Shown here: positions 7,525 to 14,627 of the stretch, piece by piece | Position numbering within the stretch: the first letter of the stretch is position 1 | Layout: every line of letters begins with the position of its first letter | Source: Rikenellaceae bacterium | GTDB taxonomy: Bacteria > Bacteroidota > Bacteroidia > Bacteroidales > UBA932 | Assembly: GCA_003542575.1 (NCBI GenBank) | Contig: DPKJ01000014.1 | Location: forward strand, 20,262 to 84,261 | Length of the DNA: 64,000 nucleotides | Reading direction: 5' to 3' | The notes under the pieces: model-generated | What the model was told of the DNA's origin: nothing | What the model saw: the letters and a program-made list of their open reading frames with translations, nothing else | Databases searched by the model: none | Made by a program: the position numbers and the translations under genes

Positions 7525-8367
7525 TTACTCAGCGCGCTCTCTTGGAGTGTTGCTGCGGCCACCTCTGTCATTTCCGCCACGTCCTCTGCTACTGCCACCG
7601 CTACCGCCTCTGCGATCGCCGCCACCTCTGTTATCTCTTCCATCGTTACGTCCGCCTCTGCGTGGTCTGTCGTTGCGTCCACCTGCCGATTGTGGTGCTG
7701 CAGATGCTGCTGACACTCCTGAGTTAGGAGAAAGATCTCTCTTACCGTAAACTTCACCGTTGCAGATCCATACTTTAATACCGATAACACCTACTTTAGT
7801 GTGTGCTTCAGCATGAGCATAGTCGATATCTGCACGGAAAGTGTGAAGTGGAGTACGACCCTCTTTGTAAAGTTCTCTTCTTGCCATCTCAGCTCCGCCA
7901 AGACGACCGCTAATAAGAACCTTAATACCTTCTGCTCCCATTCTCATTGTAGATGCCATAGCCATCTTGATTGCACGACGGTATGAAACGCGTCCCTCAA
8001 CCTGGCGAGCTATGTTGTTTGCAACTATATTTGAGTCAATCTCAGGTCTCTTAACCTCAAAGATGTTAATTTGAACCTCTTTGTTAGAGATTTTTTTCAA
8101 CTCCTCTTTCAGCTTGTCAACCTCCTGACCGCCTTTTCCGATAATAATACCGGGACGTGCAGTGTGAATAGTCACTGTGATTAACTTAAGTGTTCTTTCG
8201 ATCACGATTTTCGAAAGGCTTGCCTTTGCAAGGCGAGCATTCAAATACTCGCGGATCTTTGAGTCCTCAAGAATTTTAGCGGCATAGTCTTTTCCACCGT
8301 ACCAGTTAGAGTCCCAGCCACGGATAATACCAAGTCGGTTTGATATAGGATTTGTCTTTTGTCCCAT
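7525..8367 (-). CDS. rpsC: 30S ribosomal protein S3 with long RGG-rich tail
   Basis: S3 binds the head of the 30S subunit at the mRNA entry channel. The first 210 residues are standard: start MGQKTNPISNRLGIIRGWDS, KH domain with PGIIIGKGGQEV near 75-86, and GVIGIKVWICNGEVYGKRDL closing the conserved part. About 70 further residues are almost only Gly, Arg, Asn, Asp and Ser with several RGG motifs, making 280 residues against about 210-250 for most S3 proteins. It begins 2 nt after the rplV stop. In most bacteria rplP follows; here the operon ends in a terminator. Confidence 0.95.
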   Translation of the reverse strand: MGQKTNPISNRLGIIRGWDSNWYGGKDYAAKILEDSKIREYLNARLAKASLSKIVIERTLKLITVTIHTARPGIIIGKGGQEVDKLKEELKKISNKEVQINIFEVKRPEIDSNIVANNIARQVEGRVSYRRAIKMAMASTMRMGAEGIKVLISGRLGGAEMARRELYKEGRTPLHTFRADIDYAHAEAHTKVGVIGIKVWICNGEVYGKRDLSPNSGVSAASAAPQSAGGRNDRPRRGGRNDGRDNRGGGDRRGGSGGSSRGRGGNDRGGRSNTPRERAE

Positions 8368-8368
8368 C

Positions 8369-8791
8369 TTATTGCTCCTCTTTTACGGTTTTCAATTTCT
8401 TGCCCAGTACAATAGTTATGTGGTTTGAACGCTTACGAATTCTTGCCGCACGACCTTGTGGTGCTGTTCTGATACGCTTGAGCGAACGACCTTGACCAAC
8501 CATAATAGATTGAACACAAACATTGCCATTCTCTAACTCTTTGCGATCTGCTTCGTTTTTAGCTTCCCAGTTGGCTATTGCCGAACGGATCAACTTCTCT
8601 AAACGAATTGATGCCTCCTTTTTGGTATATCTTAAGATATCCAAAGCGCGGTTAACCTCCACCCCTCTTACGAGATCTGCAACCAGTCTCATTTTCCTAG
8701 GAGAGGTAGGAACATCATTCAGCTTTGTAATAGCTGTCTGCTTTTTTATTTCTTTAAGCCTTTCGGCTGATTCTCTTTTTCGAGCTCCCAT
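8369..8791 (-). CDS. rplV: 50S ribosomal protein L22
   Basis: L22 lines the peptide exit tunnel. The 140-residue product shows the L22 core (NDVPTSPRKMRLVADLVRG near 25-43, then ALDILRYTKKEAS) and the C-terminal beta-hairpin region with GRSLKRIRTAPQGRAARIRK. A 20-residue charged N-terminal extension (MGARKRESAERLKEIKKQTA) precedes the core, as in many Bacteroidota L22 proteins. It sits between rpsS and rpsC in the usual order. Confidence 0.95.
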   Translation of the reverse strand: MGARKRESAERLKEIKKQTAITKLNDVPTSPRKMRLVADLVRGVEVNRALDILRYTKKEASIRLEKLIRSAIANWEAKNEADRKELENGNVCVQSIMVGQGRSLKRIRTAPQGRAARIRKRSNHITIVLGKKLKTVKEEQ

Positions 8792-8823
8792 TGTTGTGAA
8801 TTTGTTTTACTCATTAAAATAAA

Positions 8824-9087
8824 TTAACGATTACCCGAGTGACCTTTAAAGGTACGAGTAGGTGCAAACTCACCAAGCTTGTGGCCTACCATGTTCTCGG
8901 TTACATATACCGGAATAAACTTGTTCCCGTTGTGAACCGCGATGGTGTGACCTACAAAGTCCGGTGATATCATGCTGGCCCTGGACCAGGTCTTAATGAC
9001 CTCTTTCTTGCCAGCCTCATTCATAGCAAGCACTCTTTTTTCGAGACTTGCTTGTATGTATGGTCCTTTTTTTAGTGAACGACTCAT
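8824..9087 (-). CDS. rpsS: 30S ribosomal protein S19
   Basis: S19 sits in the 30S head beside S13. The 87-residue protein starts MSRSLKKGPYIQASLEKRVL and has the family signature in its C-terminal half (VYVTENMVGHKLGEFAPTR then TFKGHSG). Length is typical. It lies 21 nt after rplB and 32 nt before rplV in the S10-operon order. Confidence 0.96.
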   Translation of the reverse strand: MSRSLKKGPYIQASLEKRVLAMNEAGKKEVIKTWSRASMISPDFVGHTIAVHNGNKFIPVYVTENMVGHKLGEFAPTRTFKGHSGNR

Positions 9088-9108
9088 AATTCTATCAGTT
9101 TAATTCCG

Positions 9109-9933
9109 TTATTTTTTCCTTCTTTCAATGATGAATTTCTTGGTTGTCTTTTTAGGGTTACGCGTTTTGTAACCTTTAGCAAGCAAACCTTTTCTCGAAC
9201 GAGGGTGTCCACCTGACGCACGACCTTCACCACCACCCATTGGGTGATCGACAGGGTTCATTGCTACACCGCGCGTTCTTGGTCTGCGGCCCAGCCAACG
9301 ATTTCTACCTGCTTTTCCTGATGATTCTAAGTTGTGATCAGGGTTAGATACAGTACCAACAGTAGCACGGCAAGTTATCAGCACCATTCTTATCTCGCTT
9401 GAAGGGAGTTTAAGAATTGCGTGTTTACCTTCACGTGCAGTAAGTTGAGCATATGTTCCGGCACTGCGAGCCATAGCGGCTCCCTGTCCGGGACGAAGCT
9501 CAATGTTGTGAACAAGTGTACCTAGAGGAATTTCTGATAGAGGAAGAGTGTTCCCAATCTCGGGGGCAACTCCCGGGCCTGATGCAATCACCTGACCCAC
9601 TTTAATTCCGTTAGGAGCTATTATGTAGCGCTTTTCTCCGTCTGAGTAAACAACCAGAGCAATACGTGCACTTCTGTTAGGATCATATTCAATGGTCTTA
9701 ACGGTTGCAGTGTAATTATCTTTCTCTCTGAGGAAGTCAATTACACGGTACATCCTTTTGTGACCACCACCAATATATCTCATAGTCATTTTACCGGTAC
9801 CGTTCCTACCACCTGATCTGCGGATAGGCTCCAAAAGAGACTTTTCCGGGGTAGAGGTTGTGATCTCAGTAAATGCGCTAATCGCCTTATGTCTTGTACC
9901 GGGTGTAACCGGTTTGAATTTGCGTATTGCCAT
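9109..9933 (-). CDS. rplB: 50S ribosomal protein L2
   Basis: L2 is needed for subunit joining and the peptidyl transferase centre. The 274-residue sequence has the start MAIRKFKPVTPGTRHKAISA, the GGGHKRMYRVIDF block and the C-terminal signature PVDHPMGGGEGRASGGHPRS with the essential His in GGGEGR context. Only 4 nt separate it from rplW. Confidence 0.97.
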   Translation of the reverse strand: MAIRKFKPVTPGTRHKAISAFTEITTSTPEKSLLEPIRRSGGRNGTGKMTMRYIGGGHKRMYRVIDFLREKDNYTATVKTIEYDPNRSARIALVVYSDGEKRYIIAPNGIKVGQVIASGPGVAPEIGNTLPLSEIPLGTLVHNIELRPGQGAAMARSAGTYAQLTAREGKHAILKLPSSEIRMVLITCRATVGTVSNPDHNLESSGKAGRNRWLGRRPRTRGVAMNPVDHPMGGGEGRASGGHPRSRKGLLAKGYKTRNPKKTTKKFIIERRKK

Positions 9934-9937
9934 GGAC

Positions 9938-10228
9938 TTAAATATTACTATAGAAATCTATCTTATCTTCACCGGCAAGTGTTACAATCGCTTTCTTAAA
10001 GTGATTGGCACGGCCTGACAATATTCCCGCTTTAGTGAAGCGGCTTTTGCGTTTCCCGTGGTAGTTAATGGTATTTACATCCGATACCTTAACACCGTAC
10101 ATCTCCTCAACCGCCAGTTTGATCTCTATTTTGTTTGCGCGGCGGTCAACTATAAAACCGTAACGATTCAACTTTTCGCCCTGAATCGTCATCTTTTCTG
10201 TTACTATAGGCTTAATTAAAATTTCCAT
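9938..10228 (-). CDS. rplW: 50S ribosomal protein L23
   Basis: L23 sits at the tunnel exit and is the docking site for trigger factor and SRP. The 96 residues begin MEILIKPIVTEKMTIQGEKL and carry the NKIEIKLAVEEMYGVKVSDV block typical of L23, followed by a basic loop (GKRKSRFTKAG). Length is normal. It lies between rplD and rplB in the usual order. Confidence 0.95.
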   Translation of the reverse strand: MEILIKPIVTEKMTIQGEKLNRYGFIVDRRANKIEIKLAVEEMYGVKVSDVNTINYHGKRKSRFTKAGILSGRANHFKKAIVTLAGEDKIDFYSNI

Positions 10229-10239
10229 CGTTCTACGGT

Positions 10240-10872
10240 TTAATTATTTCCATATTGTCCTTGCAGAATATCCTGAACACCATCAATAAAGATGAGTGAT
10301 GTCGAGTTAACTACATCGTATGTGCTAAGTTCATTAACAGTAATAACCTTAACATTCTCGATGTTACGCGAAGACAAGTAAATATTACTCATATTCTCAG
10401 GAAGAACAAAAAGAACTTTCCTTGCATTTACCTTTAGACCGTCAATAATTTTGATAAACTCTTTAGTCTTAGGCGTTTCCAGGTTAAAATTCTCTACAAT
10501 TGTAAGAGCTTGCTCTTTCACTTTGTAAGAGAGTGCAGAAAAACGTGCAAGTTGTTTAAGCTTTTTGTTTAGTTTGAAGCTGTAGTCTCTTGGTCTTGGA
10601 CCAAAAACTCTACCTCCACCTACATAAATGTTGGCTTTAATACTACCGTGACGTGCACCGCCTGAGCCTTTCTGACGAATGACCTTCTTGGTACTGTAGT
10701 TAACTTCCCATTTTTCTTTAGTCTTGTGTGTTCCCTGACGCTGATTAGCAAGATATTGCTTTACATCCAGGTAAATGGCGTGATCATTTGGTTCTATTCC
10801 AAAGATGCCCGGGTCGAGAGTCACTTTTTTCCCTGACTCTGTTCCGTCAATTTTGTAAACTGATAATTCCAT
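10240..10872 (-). CDS. rplD: 50S ribosomal protein L4
   Basis: L4 contacts the exit tunnel and in some bacteria represses its own operon. The 210-residue protein has the L4 loop GTHKTKEKWEVNYSTKKVIR, then QKGSGGARHGSIKANIYVGG and GPRPRDYSFKLNKKLKQLA, which are diagnostic. The C-terminal Rossmann-like part carries NVKVITVNELSTYDVVN. It begins 6 nt after rplC. Confidence 0.95.
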   Translation of the reverse strand: MELSVYKIDGTESGKKVTLDPGIFGIEPNDHAIYLDVKQYLANQRQGTHKTKEKWEVNYSTKKVIRQKGSGGARHGSIKANIYVGGGRVFGPRPRDYSFKLNKKLKQLARFSALSYKVKEQALTIVENFNLETPKTKEFIKIIDGLKVNARKVLFVLPENMSNIYLSSRNIENVKVITVNELSTYDVVNSTSLIFIDGVQDILQGQYGNN

Positions 10873-10878
10873 ATTCGC

Positions 10879-11508
10879 TTACTCCTCCACGATTACATAT
10901 GAACCTTTAGCACCGGGAACAGATCCCTTTACTATCAACAGATTATTCTCAGGAATAATCTTTAAAATTCTAAGGTTCTGGATTTTCACCTGATCGCCAC
11001 CCATACGGCCGGCCATTCTCATTCCTTTAAATACTCTTGAAGGCCAAGAAGAGGCACCCAATGATCCGGGAGCACGAAGTCTGTTGTGCTGTCCGTGAGT
11101 TTGTCCTCCTACTCCGCTGAAACCATGGCGTTTCACAACCCCTTGGAATCCTTTACCTTTAGAAATACCGGTTACATCTACCCATTCTAATGTTTCATGT
11201 CCGAAGACATCAGAAACGGTAACAGTTGCACCTAGCTCGAACTCTTTGCCAAAGTCATTGGCAAACTCTACGAGTTTACGCTTAGGTGTGGTGTTTGCCT
11301 TTTTGAAGTGGCCAAGTTGGCCAGCGCTGGTGTGTTTTTCTTTTTTCTCGTCATAGGCAAGTTGTACAGCGGCATAACCATCTTTCTCTTCTGTACGAAT
11401 TTGCGTAACAACACACGGACCAGCCTCAATAACGGTGCATGGAATATTTTTTCCATCGGCACCAAAAACAGAAGTCATTCCGACTTTCCTTCCAATTAAT
11501 CCAGGCAT
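10879..11508 (-). CDS. rplC: 50S ribosomal protein L3
   Basis: L3 is an early assembly protein near the peptidyl transferase centre. The 209 residues start MPGLIGRKVGMTSVFGADGK and contain GFQGVVKRHGFSGVGGQTHG and the RMAGRMGGDQVKIQNLRI signature. It is the first gene of this minus-strand operon. Its standard upstream neighbour rpsJ is 33 kb away on the plus strand. A good promoter of its own lies upstream. Confidence 0.96.
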   Translation of the reverse strand: MPGLIGRKVGMTSVFGADGKNIPCTVIEAGPCVVTQIRTEEKDGYAAVQLAYDEKKEKHTSAGQLGHFKKANTTPKRKLVEFANDFGKEFELGATVTVSDVFGHETLEWVDVTGISKGKGFQGVVKRHGFSGVGGQTHGQHNRLRAPGSLGASSWPSRVFKGMRMAGRMGGDQVKIQNLRILKIIPENNLLIVKGSVPGAKGSYVIVEE

Positions 11509-11567
11509 TGGTTTTTAATTTGGTGTTTTTTAATTAATTAATAATCCCACATAAAATTTGCGGGCTG

Positions 11568-11598
11568 CAAAGATACAATAAAATCTTATAAATCCAAA
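11568..11598 (-). promoter_or_regulatory. Promoter of the rplC operon
   Basis: On the minus strand TTTG (complement of 11595-11598) is followed after 19 nt by TATCTTTG (complement of 11568-11575), a full match to the Bacteroidota -33/-7 consensus. The expected start is near 11562, giving a leader of about 50 nt. It lets rplC-rpsC be expressed although separated from the rpsL-rpsJ promoter. Confidence 0.78.
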
Positions 11599-11663
11599 CG
11601 GTAGCTCAAATTTATTAACACGATATCCACATAAAATTTCACTGGCCAACCTACGCCGGGAAT

Positions 11664-12233
11664 CTAGCTGAGGAGTGTGTGCAGATTGGAAACGATGAGC
11701 TTTACGGCGATTGCCAAAAGTATAATCCCGAAGAACTTTCTTAGAACATATATGCCCCCTTTGCCAATTTTGCGGGAGATATAGTCAATGTTGCTAAGAA
11801 CTATGTAAACAATAAGAATATTAATGAACAGGGAGATAATTATATTCACCAGCTCATATTCTGCTCTCAGCGACAGAAGAGTGGTAAATGAAGCGGCACC
11901 GGCAATAAGCGGAAATACAATCGGAACAATTGTTGCCGAATCGGTAGGGCCGTCATCTTTAAAAATCTGAATACCAAAGATCATCTCAATAGCCAGCACC
12001 AGCAGAACCAGCGCCCCGGCTACCGCAAACGACGAAATATCTACTCCGAACAGACCCAGCATTGCCTGCCCCACAAACAGAAACCCTGTGAGAATAGCAA
12101 AGGAGATCCATGCTGCATTAAACGGACTGAATTTTTTCTTCTTCTCCTTCATCCCCACAATTATGGGAACCGAACCAAGGATGTCTATAACTGCAAACAT
12201 CACTATGAAGGCGCTGAAAATCTCTTTAATCAT
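11664..12233 (-). CDS. MarC family integral membrane protein
   Basis: The 189-residue product is highly hydrophobic with about six predicted membrane helices and carries features of the MarC/UPF0056 family: an N-terminal helix ending in DILGSVPIIVG, then FNAAWISFAILTGFLFVG and the PIVFPLIAGAASFTTLL loop. Function in bacteria is unknown; the old link to multiple antibiotic resistance has not held up. It lies between rplC and the duplicated intergenic region. Its first codons are included in that duplication. Confidence 0.85.
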   Translation of the reverse strand: MIKEIFSAFIVMFAVIDILGSVPIIVGMKEKKKKFSPFNAAWISFAILTGFLFVGQAMLGLFGVDISSFAVAGALVLLVLAIEMIFGIQIFKDDGPTDSATIVPIVFPLIAGAASFTTLLSLRAEYELVNIIISLFINILIVYIVLSNIDYISRKIGKGGIYVLRKFFGIILLAIAVKLIVSNLHTLLS

Positions 12234-12295
12234 TTTAAGTCAATTTATATTTATCTACTAATCTGCTACTTACAAAATCAATAAGCCAATTTACA

Positions 12296-12323
12296 GGAGA
12301 ATGAGAATTGCAATTCGCTCATT
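12296..12323 (+). repeat. REP-like element, copy 1
   Basis: GGAG at 12296-12299 is followed at once by an imperfect palindrome (12300-12323): AATGAG-AATTG pairs with CAATT-CG-CTCATT, leaving a 2-nt bulge. A GTAG/GGAG tetranucleotide at the foot of a bulged hairpin is the described architecture of REP sequences used by REP-associated tyrosine transposases. Such a transposase starts about 510 bp downstream. Confidence 0.5.
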
Positions 12324-12467
12324 ATGTACAACTTATACAACAACTTGAAATTAATGCCAAGATAGGATGTCAAACTGCAAAAGTAACAATAAAGGCGCTG
12401 AAAATTTTAAGTCAACTCATATTTGCCTACTAATCTGCTACTTACAAAATCAATAAGCCAATTTTTA

Positions 12468-12495
12468 GGAGAATGAGAATTGCAATTCGCTCATT
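12468..12495 (+). repeat. REP-like element, copy 2
   Basis: The same GGAG (12468-12471) and the same 24-nt bulged palindrome (12472-12495) recur in the second copy of the duplicated segment, in the same orientation. The 24 palindromic bases are identical to copy 1 although the flanks have diverged, which fits constraint on the hairpin. Confidence 0.5.
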
Positions 12496-12678
12496 ATATA
12501 CAATTTAGACAACAACTTGAAATTATTTATTTAAAATTAAAAAATGTATTTCTAATTTATGATAACAAAGGTAGTTCATTTTGGTATTTTGCAACTACAA
12601 TTCAGCTTCTTGCATTTAAAGATCAATTTAAGCAGCCTACAATTCTTAGAAAACATCACACGCATCAAAAACAAAACC

Positions 12679-12770
12679 GCACAACCAGCATAACCAAACA
12701 TCACAAATAAAAAGCACAACCAGCATAACCAAACATCACAAATAAAAAGCACAACTAGCATAACCAAACA
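12679..12770. repeat. 35-bp tandem repeat, about 2.6 units
   Basis: Units at 12679-12713 and 12714-12748 are identical; a third (12749-12770) is cut after 22 bp and has one change. Each begins GCACAACCAGCATAACC. No spacers separate the units, which excludes a CRISPR array. It lies 67 bp before the transposase gene. Confidence 0.9.
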
Positions 12771-12836
12771 ATAAGATTATAACATTATTACATGTTCAAG
12801 TATTCTTAATTATGTTTAACCAAGTTAGCGTTCTCA

Positions 12837-13628
12837 ATGTACACCCAACAATTCGAAAATACTATGGAGAAATTAATAAAACGAGCCCAGGTATCTCAAA
12901 GAAGAATTCAATCCGGAAATATCCACCTCTATTTTCGGAGTATAAGCAGACAAGCTATTTTTTATCGCGATGTTGAAAAACTTGAGTTTCTCAAAAGATG
13001 TAACTCAATTGCAAAAAAACTAAATTGCAAGATACTCGCATTTGTATTAATGGATAACCATGTTCATCTCCAATTGCAAACAGACAATCTCAATGGTTTT
13101 GTTTTATCGTTGCTTAGAGGATACGTTAAATGGTATAATAGGCTGAACGGAATATCAGGCAAGTTGTTTACAACTCCTTTTGGAAGCTCTGTTAAGTACA
13201 GTAAAGAGAGTCTGGTGGAAAGCGTTCTCTATATTCTATGCAACCCGGTAAAAGCCGGAATGGTTCTAACTCCTAAGGACTATAAATGGAGTTCTTTTAA
13301 ATTTCATTATCAAAATTACAGAAATCCATTAAAGAAAATAATTGAAGTTGACACAACTTTATTGAATAGTATCTATAAAAGCAAATGCGAATTTGATAAG
13401 GCAGTCGAATATTACTATCACGATATTAACAAGATATACGACAGAAAAATTGACGTTTGGAGACCCGAAATATATACAAAATTATGGGAGAATCTCAATG
13501 CCAAGCTAAATGGTAGAAGCATTTATTCTATAGAAATTGAGGAAAAAATCAAAATAGCCCGCCAGTTACAAGCAGAAACCGGTGCAACATTCAATCAAGT
13601 GACATCTTTGACACAATTGAATTTTTAA
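12837..13628 (+). CDS. REP-associated tyrosine transposase (Y1/HUH family)
   Basis: The 263-residue protein carries the HUH single-strand nuclease fold: beta-strand GNIHLYFRSI near 27-36, metal-binding DNHVHLQLQ near 73-81 (HVH motif), and a helix GYVKWYNR near 95-102 where RAYT enzymes place aromatic/Tyr residues. ILCNPVKAGMV follows, a signature of the family. The C-terminal helices (EEKIKIARQLQAETG) resemble the extra DNA-binding part of RAYTs. The family cuts single-stranded REP hairpins. It is a single gene without IS ends, as is usual for domesticated RAYTs. Two REP-like hairpins and a tandem repeat precede it. ATG at 12837 or 12864 could be the start. Confidence 0.85.
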   Translation: MYTQQFENTMEKLIKRAQVSQRRIQSGNIHLYFRSISRQAIFYRDVEKLEFLKRCNSIAKKLNCKILAFVLMDNHVHLQLQTDNLNGFVLSLLRGYVKWYNRLNGISGKLFTTPFGSSVKYSKESLVESVLYILCNPVKAGMVLTPKDYKWSSFKFHYQNYRNPLKKIIEVDTTLLNSIYKSKCEFDKAVEYYYHDINKIYDRKIDVWRPEIYTKLWENLNAKLNGRSIYSIEIEEKIKIARQLQAETGATFNQVTSLTQLNF

Positions 13629-14269
13629 GTTGGCCTGCATATAATTGACATATAGATACTTACAACAATGATGTTAAATAATTCAACAGAATGAATTACA
13701 TATATCACTCTTTATCTGCCACTTACAAAACAACTTAAATCAGAACATCTTCTTTTGAATGAATTGAGTTTGAGAAGAGGCATGCAGGAAGATGTAGAGA
13801 CAGGAAGATGTAGAGAGTGAAGTGCAAAGAAGTATTGAGGCTTAACCATTCAGAACACAGTTCAGAGGAGTAACCTGTTGTCAATGATCGCACAAATCCT
13901 CAACTCAAAGGCAACATTTGTTTTCTGATAATTTTCTGCGGCTACTTTTCGGAAACGACGAGGACTGTTTGACGACCAAAGGAAGGAGTTCCGCAGTCGC
14001 CGAAAAGTACCAGGAAAATTTGAGGGCACACTAAAACAATCGGTTGCCGGAGTTGAGAGATTTGGGAAACTATTGGAAAAGTGCCCATTTCCGAAATTTT
14101 AAGTGTTAGCATAACTATCTGTTTAAATGGGTTATACAAAATCAGATTGCCCGTTTATTGAATTGTTGTTTTTTTAAGTTATTGATATATAGACGCTAAG
14201 ACAAAGACTTAAAAGTCACTAATAAAATACCCCCCCAACTTTTGTTCGTGATCCTCAATTTATAGAATG
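13629..14269. other. Gene-free region after the transposase
   Basis: About 640 bases hold no convincing gene. They contain a relic of the upstream duplication (13716-13732), a perfect 16-bp tandem pair (13785-13800 and 13801-13816, CAGGAAGATGTAGAGA) and a 91-bp inverted repeat. A 65-codon minus frame at 13942-14139 runs through the inverted repeat and looks non-coding. Confidence 0.5.
13930..14020. repeat. 91-bp imperfect inverted repeat
   Basis: The left arm (AATTTTC at 13930, GGCTACTTTTCGG at 13940-13952, GGACTG at 13962-13967) pairs with the right arm (CAGTCGCCGAAAAGTACC at 13994-14011, then GAAAATT at 14014-14020). The left arm has a 9-nt insertion; the loop is about 26 nt. The core is more GC-rich than its surroundings. 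Its nature is not recognised; a mobile-element relic is possible. Confidence 0.7.
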
Positions 14270-14271
14270 AA

Positions 14272-14311
14272 AAAAGGTTGATAATTATCGTTAAACAATT
14301 ACCAACCTTTT
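14272..14311 (-). terminator. Terminator after tRNA-Leu
   Basis: A 15-bp stem (AAAAGGTTGATAATT at 14272-14286 against AATTACCAACCTTTT at 14297-14311; the one mismatch is a G-U pair in minus-strand RNA) is followed by a U run on the minus strand. It starts 2 nt past the tRNA CCA end. Confidence 0.75.
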
Positions 14312-14312
14312 C

Positions 14313-14401
14313 TGGTACTCGGGACGGGAATCGAACCCGTACGGGCATTTCTGCCCACAGGATTTTAAGTCCTGCGTGTCTACCTATTCCACCACCCGAG
14401 C
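14313..14401 (-). tRNA. tRNA-Leu (UAA anticodon)
   Basis: The 89-nt minus-strand sequence folds as a class II tRNA. Acceptor GCTCGGG pairs with CCCGAGT, the anticodon arm CAGGACTTAAAATCCTG has TAA in the loop, a long variable arm (GGGCAGAAATGCCC) is present, and the T arm is CGGGTTCGATTCCCG. CCA is encoded. It lies downstream of tRNA-Gly, and each has its own terminator. Confidence 0.95.
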
Positions 14402-14477
14402 CAGTTTCTGCCGGTTTTCAAATTGCTTTAAAAATCCCGGTGGAAATCAAAATTTCAATATTTCAAGTTAATTCAAA

Positions 14478-14504
14478 AAAACCTCTCCTTTGCGGAGAGG
14501 TTTT
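14478..14504 (-). terminator. Terminator after tRNA-Gly
   Basis: An 11-bp perfect stem (AAAACCTCTCC against GGAGAGGTTTT) with a 5-nt loop is followed by a T run on the minus strand, 4 nt past the tRNA-Gly gene. It separates the two tRNA genes. Confidence 0.8.
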
Positions 14505-14508
14505 GCAG

Positions 14509-14581
14509 AGCGGAAAACGAGACTCGAACTCGCGACCCTAACCTTGGCAAGGTTATGCTCTACCAACTGAGCTATTTCCGC
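14509..14581 (-). tRNA. tRNA-Gly (GCC anticodon)
   Basis: The 73-nt sequence has acceptor GCGGAAA/TTTCCGC, a D arm GCTCAGTTGGTAGAGC, the anticodon loop TTGCCAA (GCC) within TAACC/GGTTA, and T arm GCGAGTTCGAGTCTCGT. CCA is not encoded. It lies between pheS and tRNA-Leu. Confidence 0.95.
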
Positions 14582-14627
14582 GTTTGGGATTGCAAAAGTA
14601 ATAAAATTTTTGCAAGCTCCAAAAAAT

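Larger units (their letters stand above)
12191..12523. repeat. Diverged tandem duplication reaching into the marC start
   Basis: 12191-12350 and 12375-12523 are imperfect direct copies. Both contain AAGGCGCTGAAAA, CTACTAATCTGCTACTTAC, AAAATCAATAAGCC and the hairpin sequence described separately, at an offset of 184 bp that falls to about 172 bp after a small deletion in copy 2. Copy 1 includes the first 14 codons of marC; in copy 2 the reading frame and start codon are lost. A shorter relative (TCTGCCACTTACAAAAC) lies at 13716-13732. Confidence 0.85.

Noticed and set aside
7451..7790. Reading frames antisense or frameshifted to the end of rpsC
   Set aside because: They are by-products of the GC-rich RGG-encoding tail; their proteins are low-complexity and the rpsC frame is certain.
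12480..12767. Small frames across the duplicated and 35-bp repeat region
   Set aside because: Their sequence is only translated repeat (for example repeated GCAVLF/KHHK-like units), with no start signals or family resemblance.
12679..12770. 35-bp direct repeats taken as a CRISPR array
   Set aside because: Units are contiguous with no spacers and there are no cas genes in the window.
12837..13628. Complete IS200/IS605 insertion sequence
   Set aside because: There is no tnpB or omega RNA, and the protein has the longer RAYT form; element ends of the IS200 type were not found.
13942..14139. 65-codon minus frame within the inverted repeat
   Set aside because: It is formed by the inverted repeat and its flanks; no promoter, no ribosome-binding site, composition unlike the neighbouring proteins.
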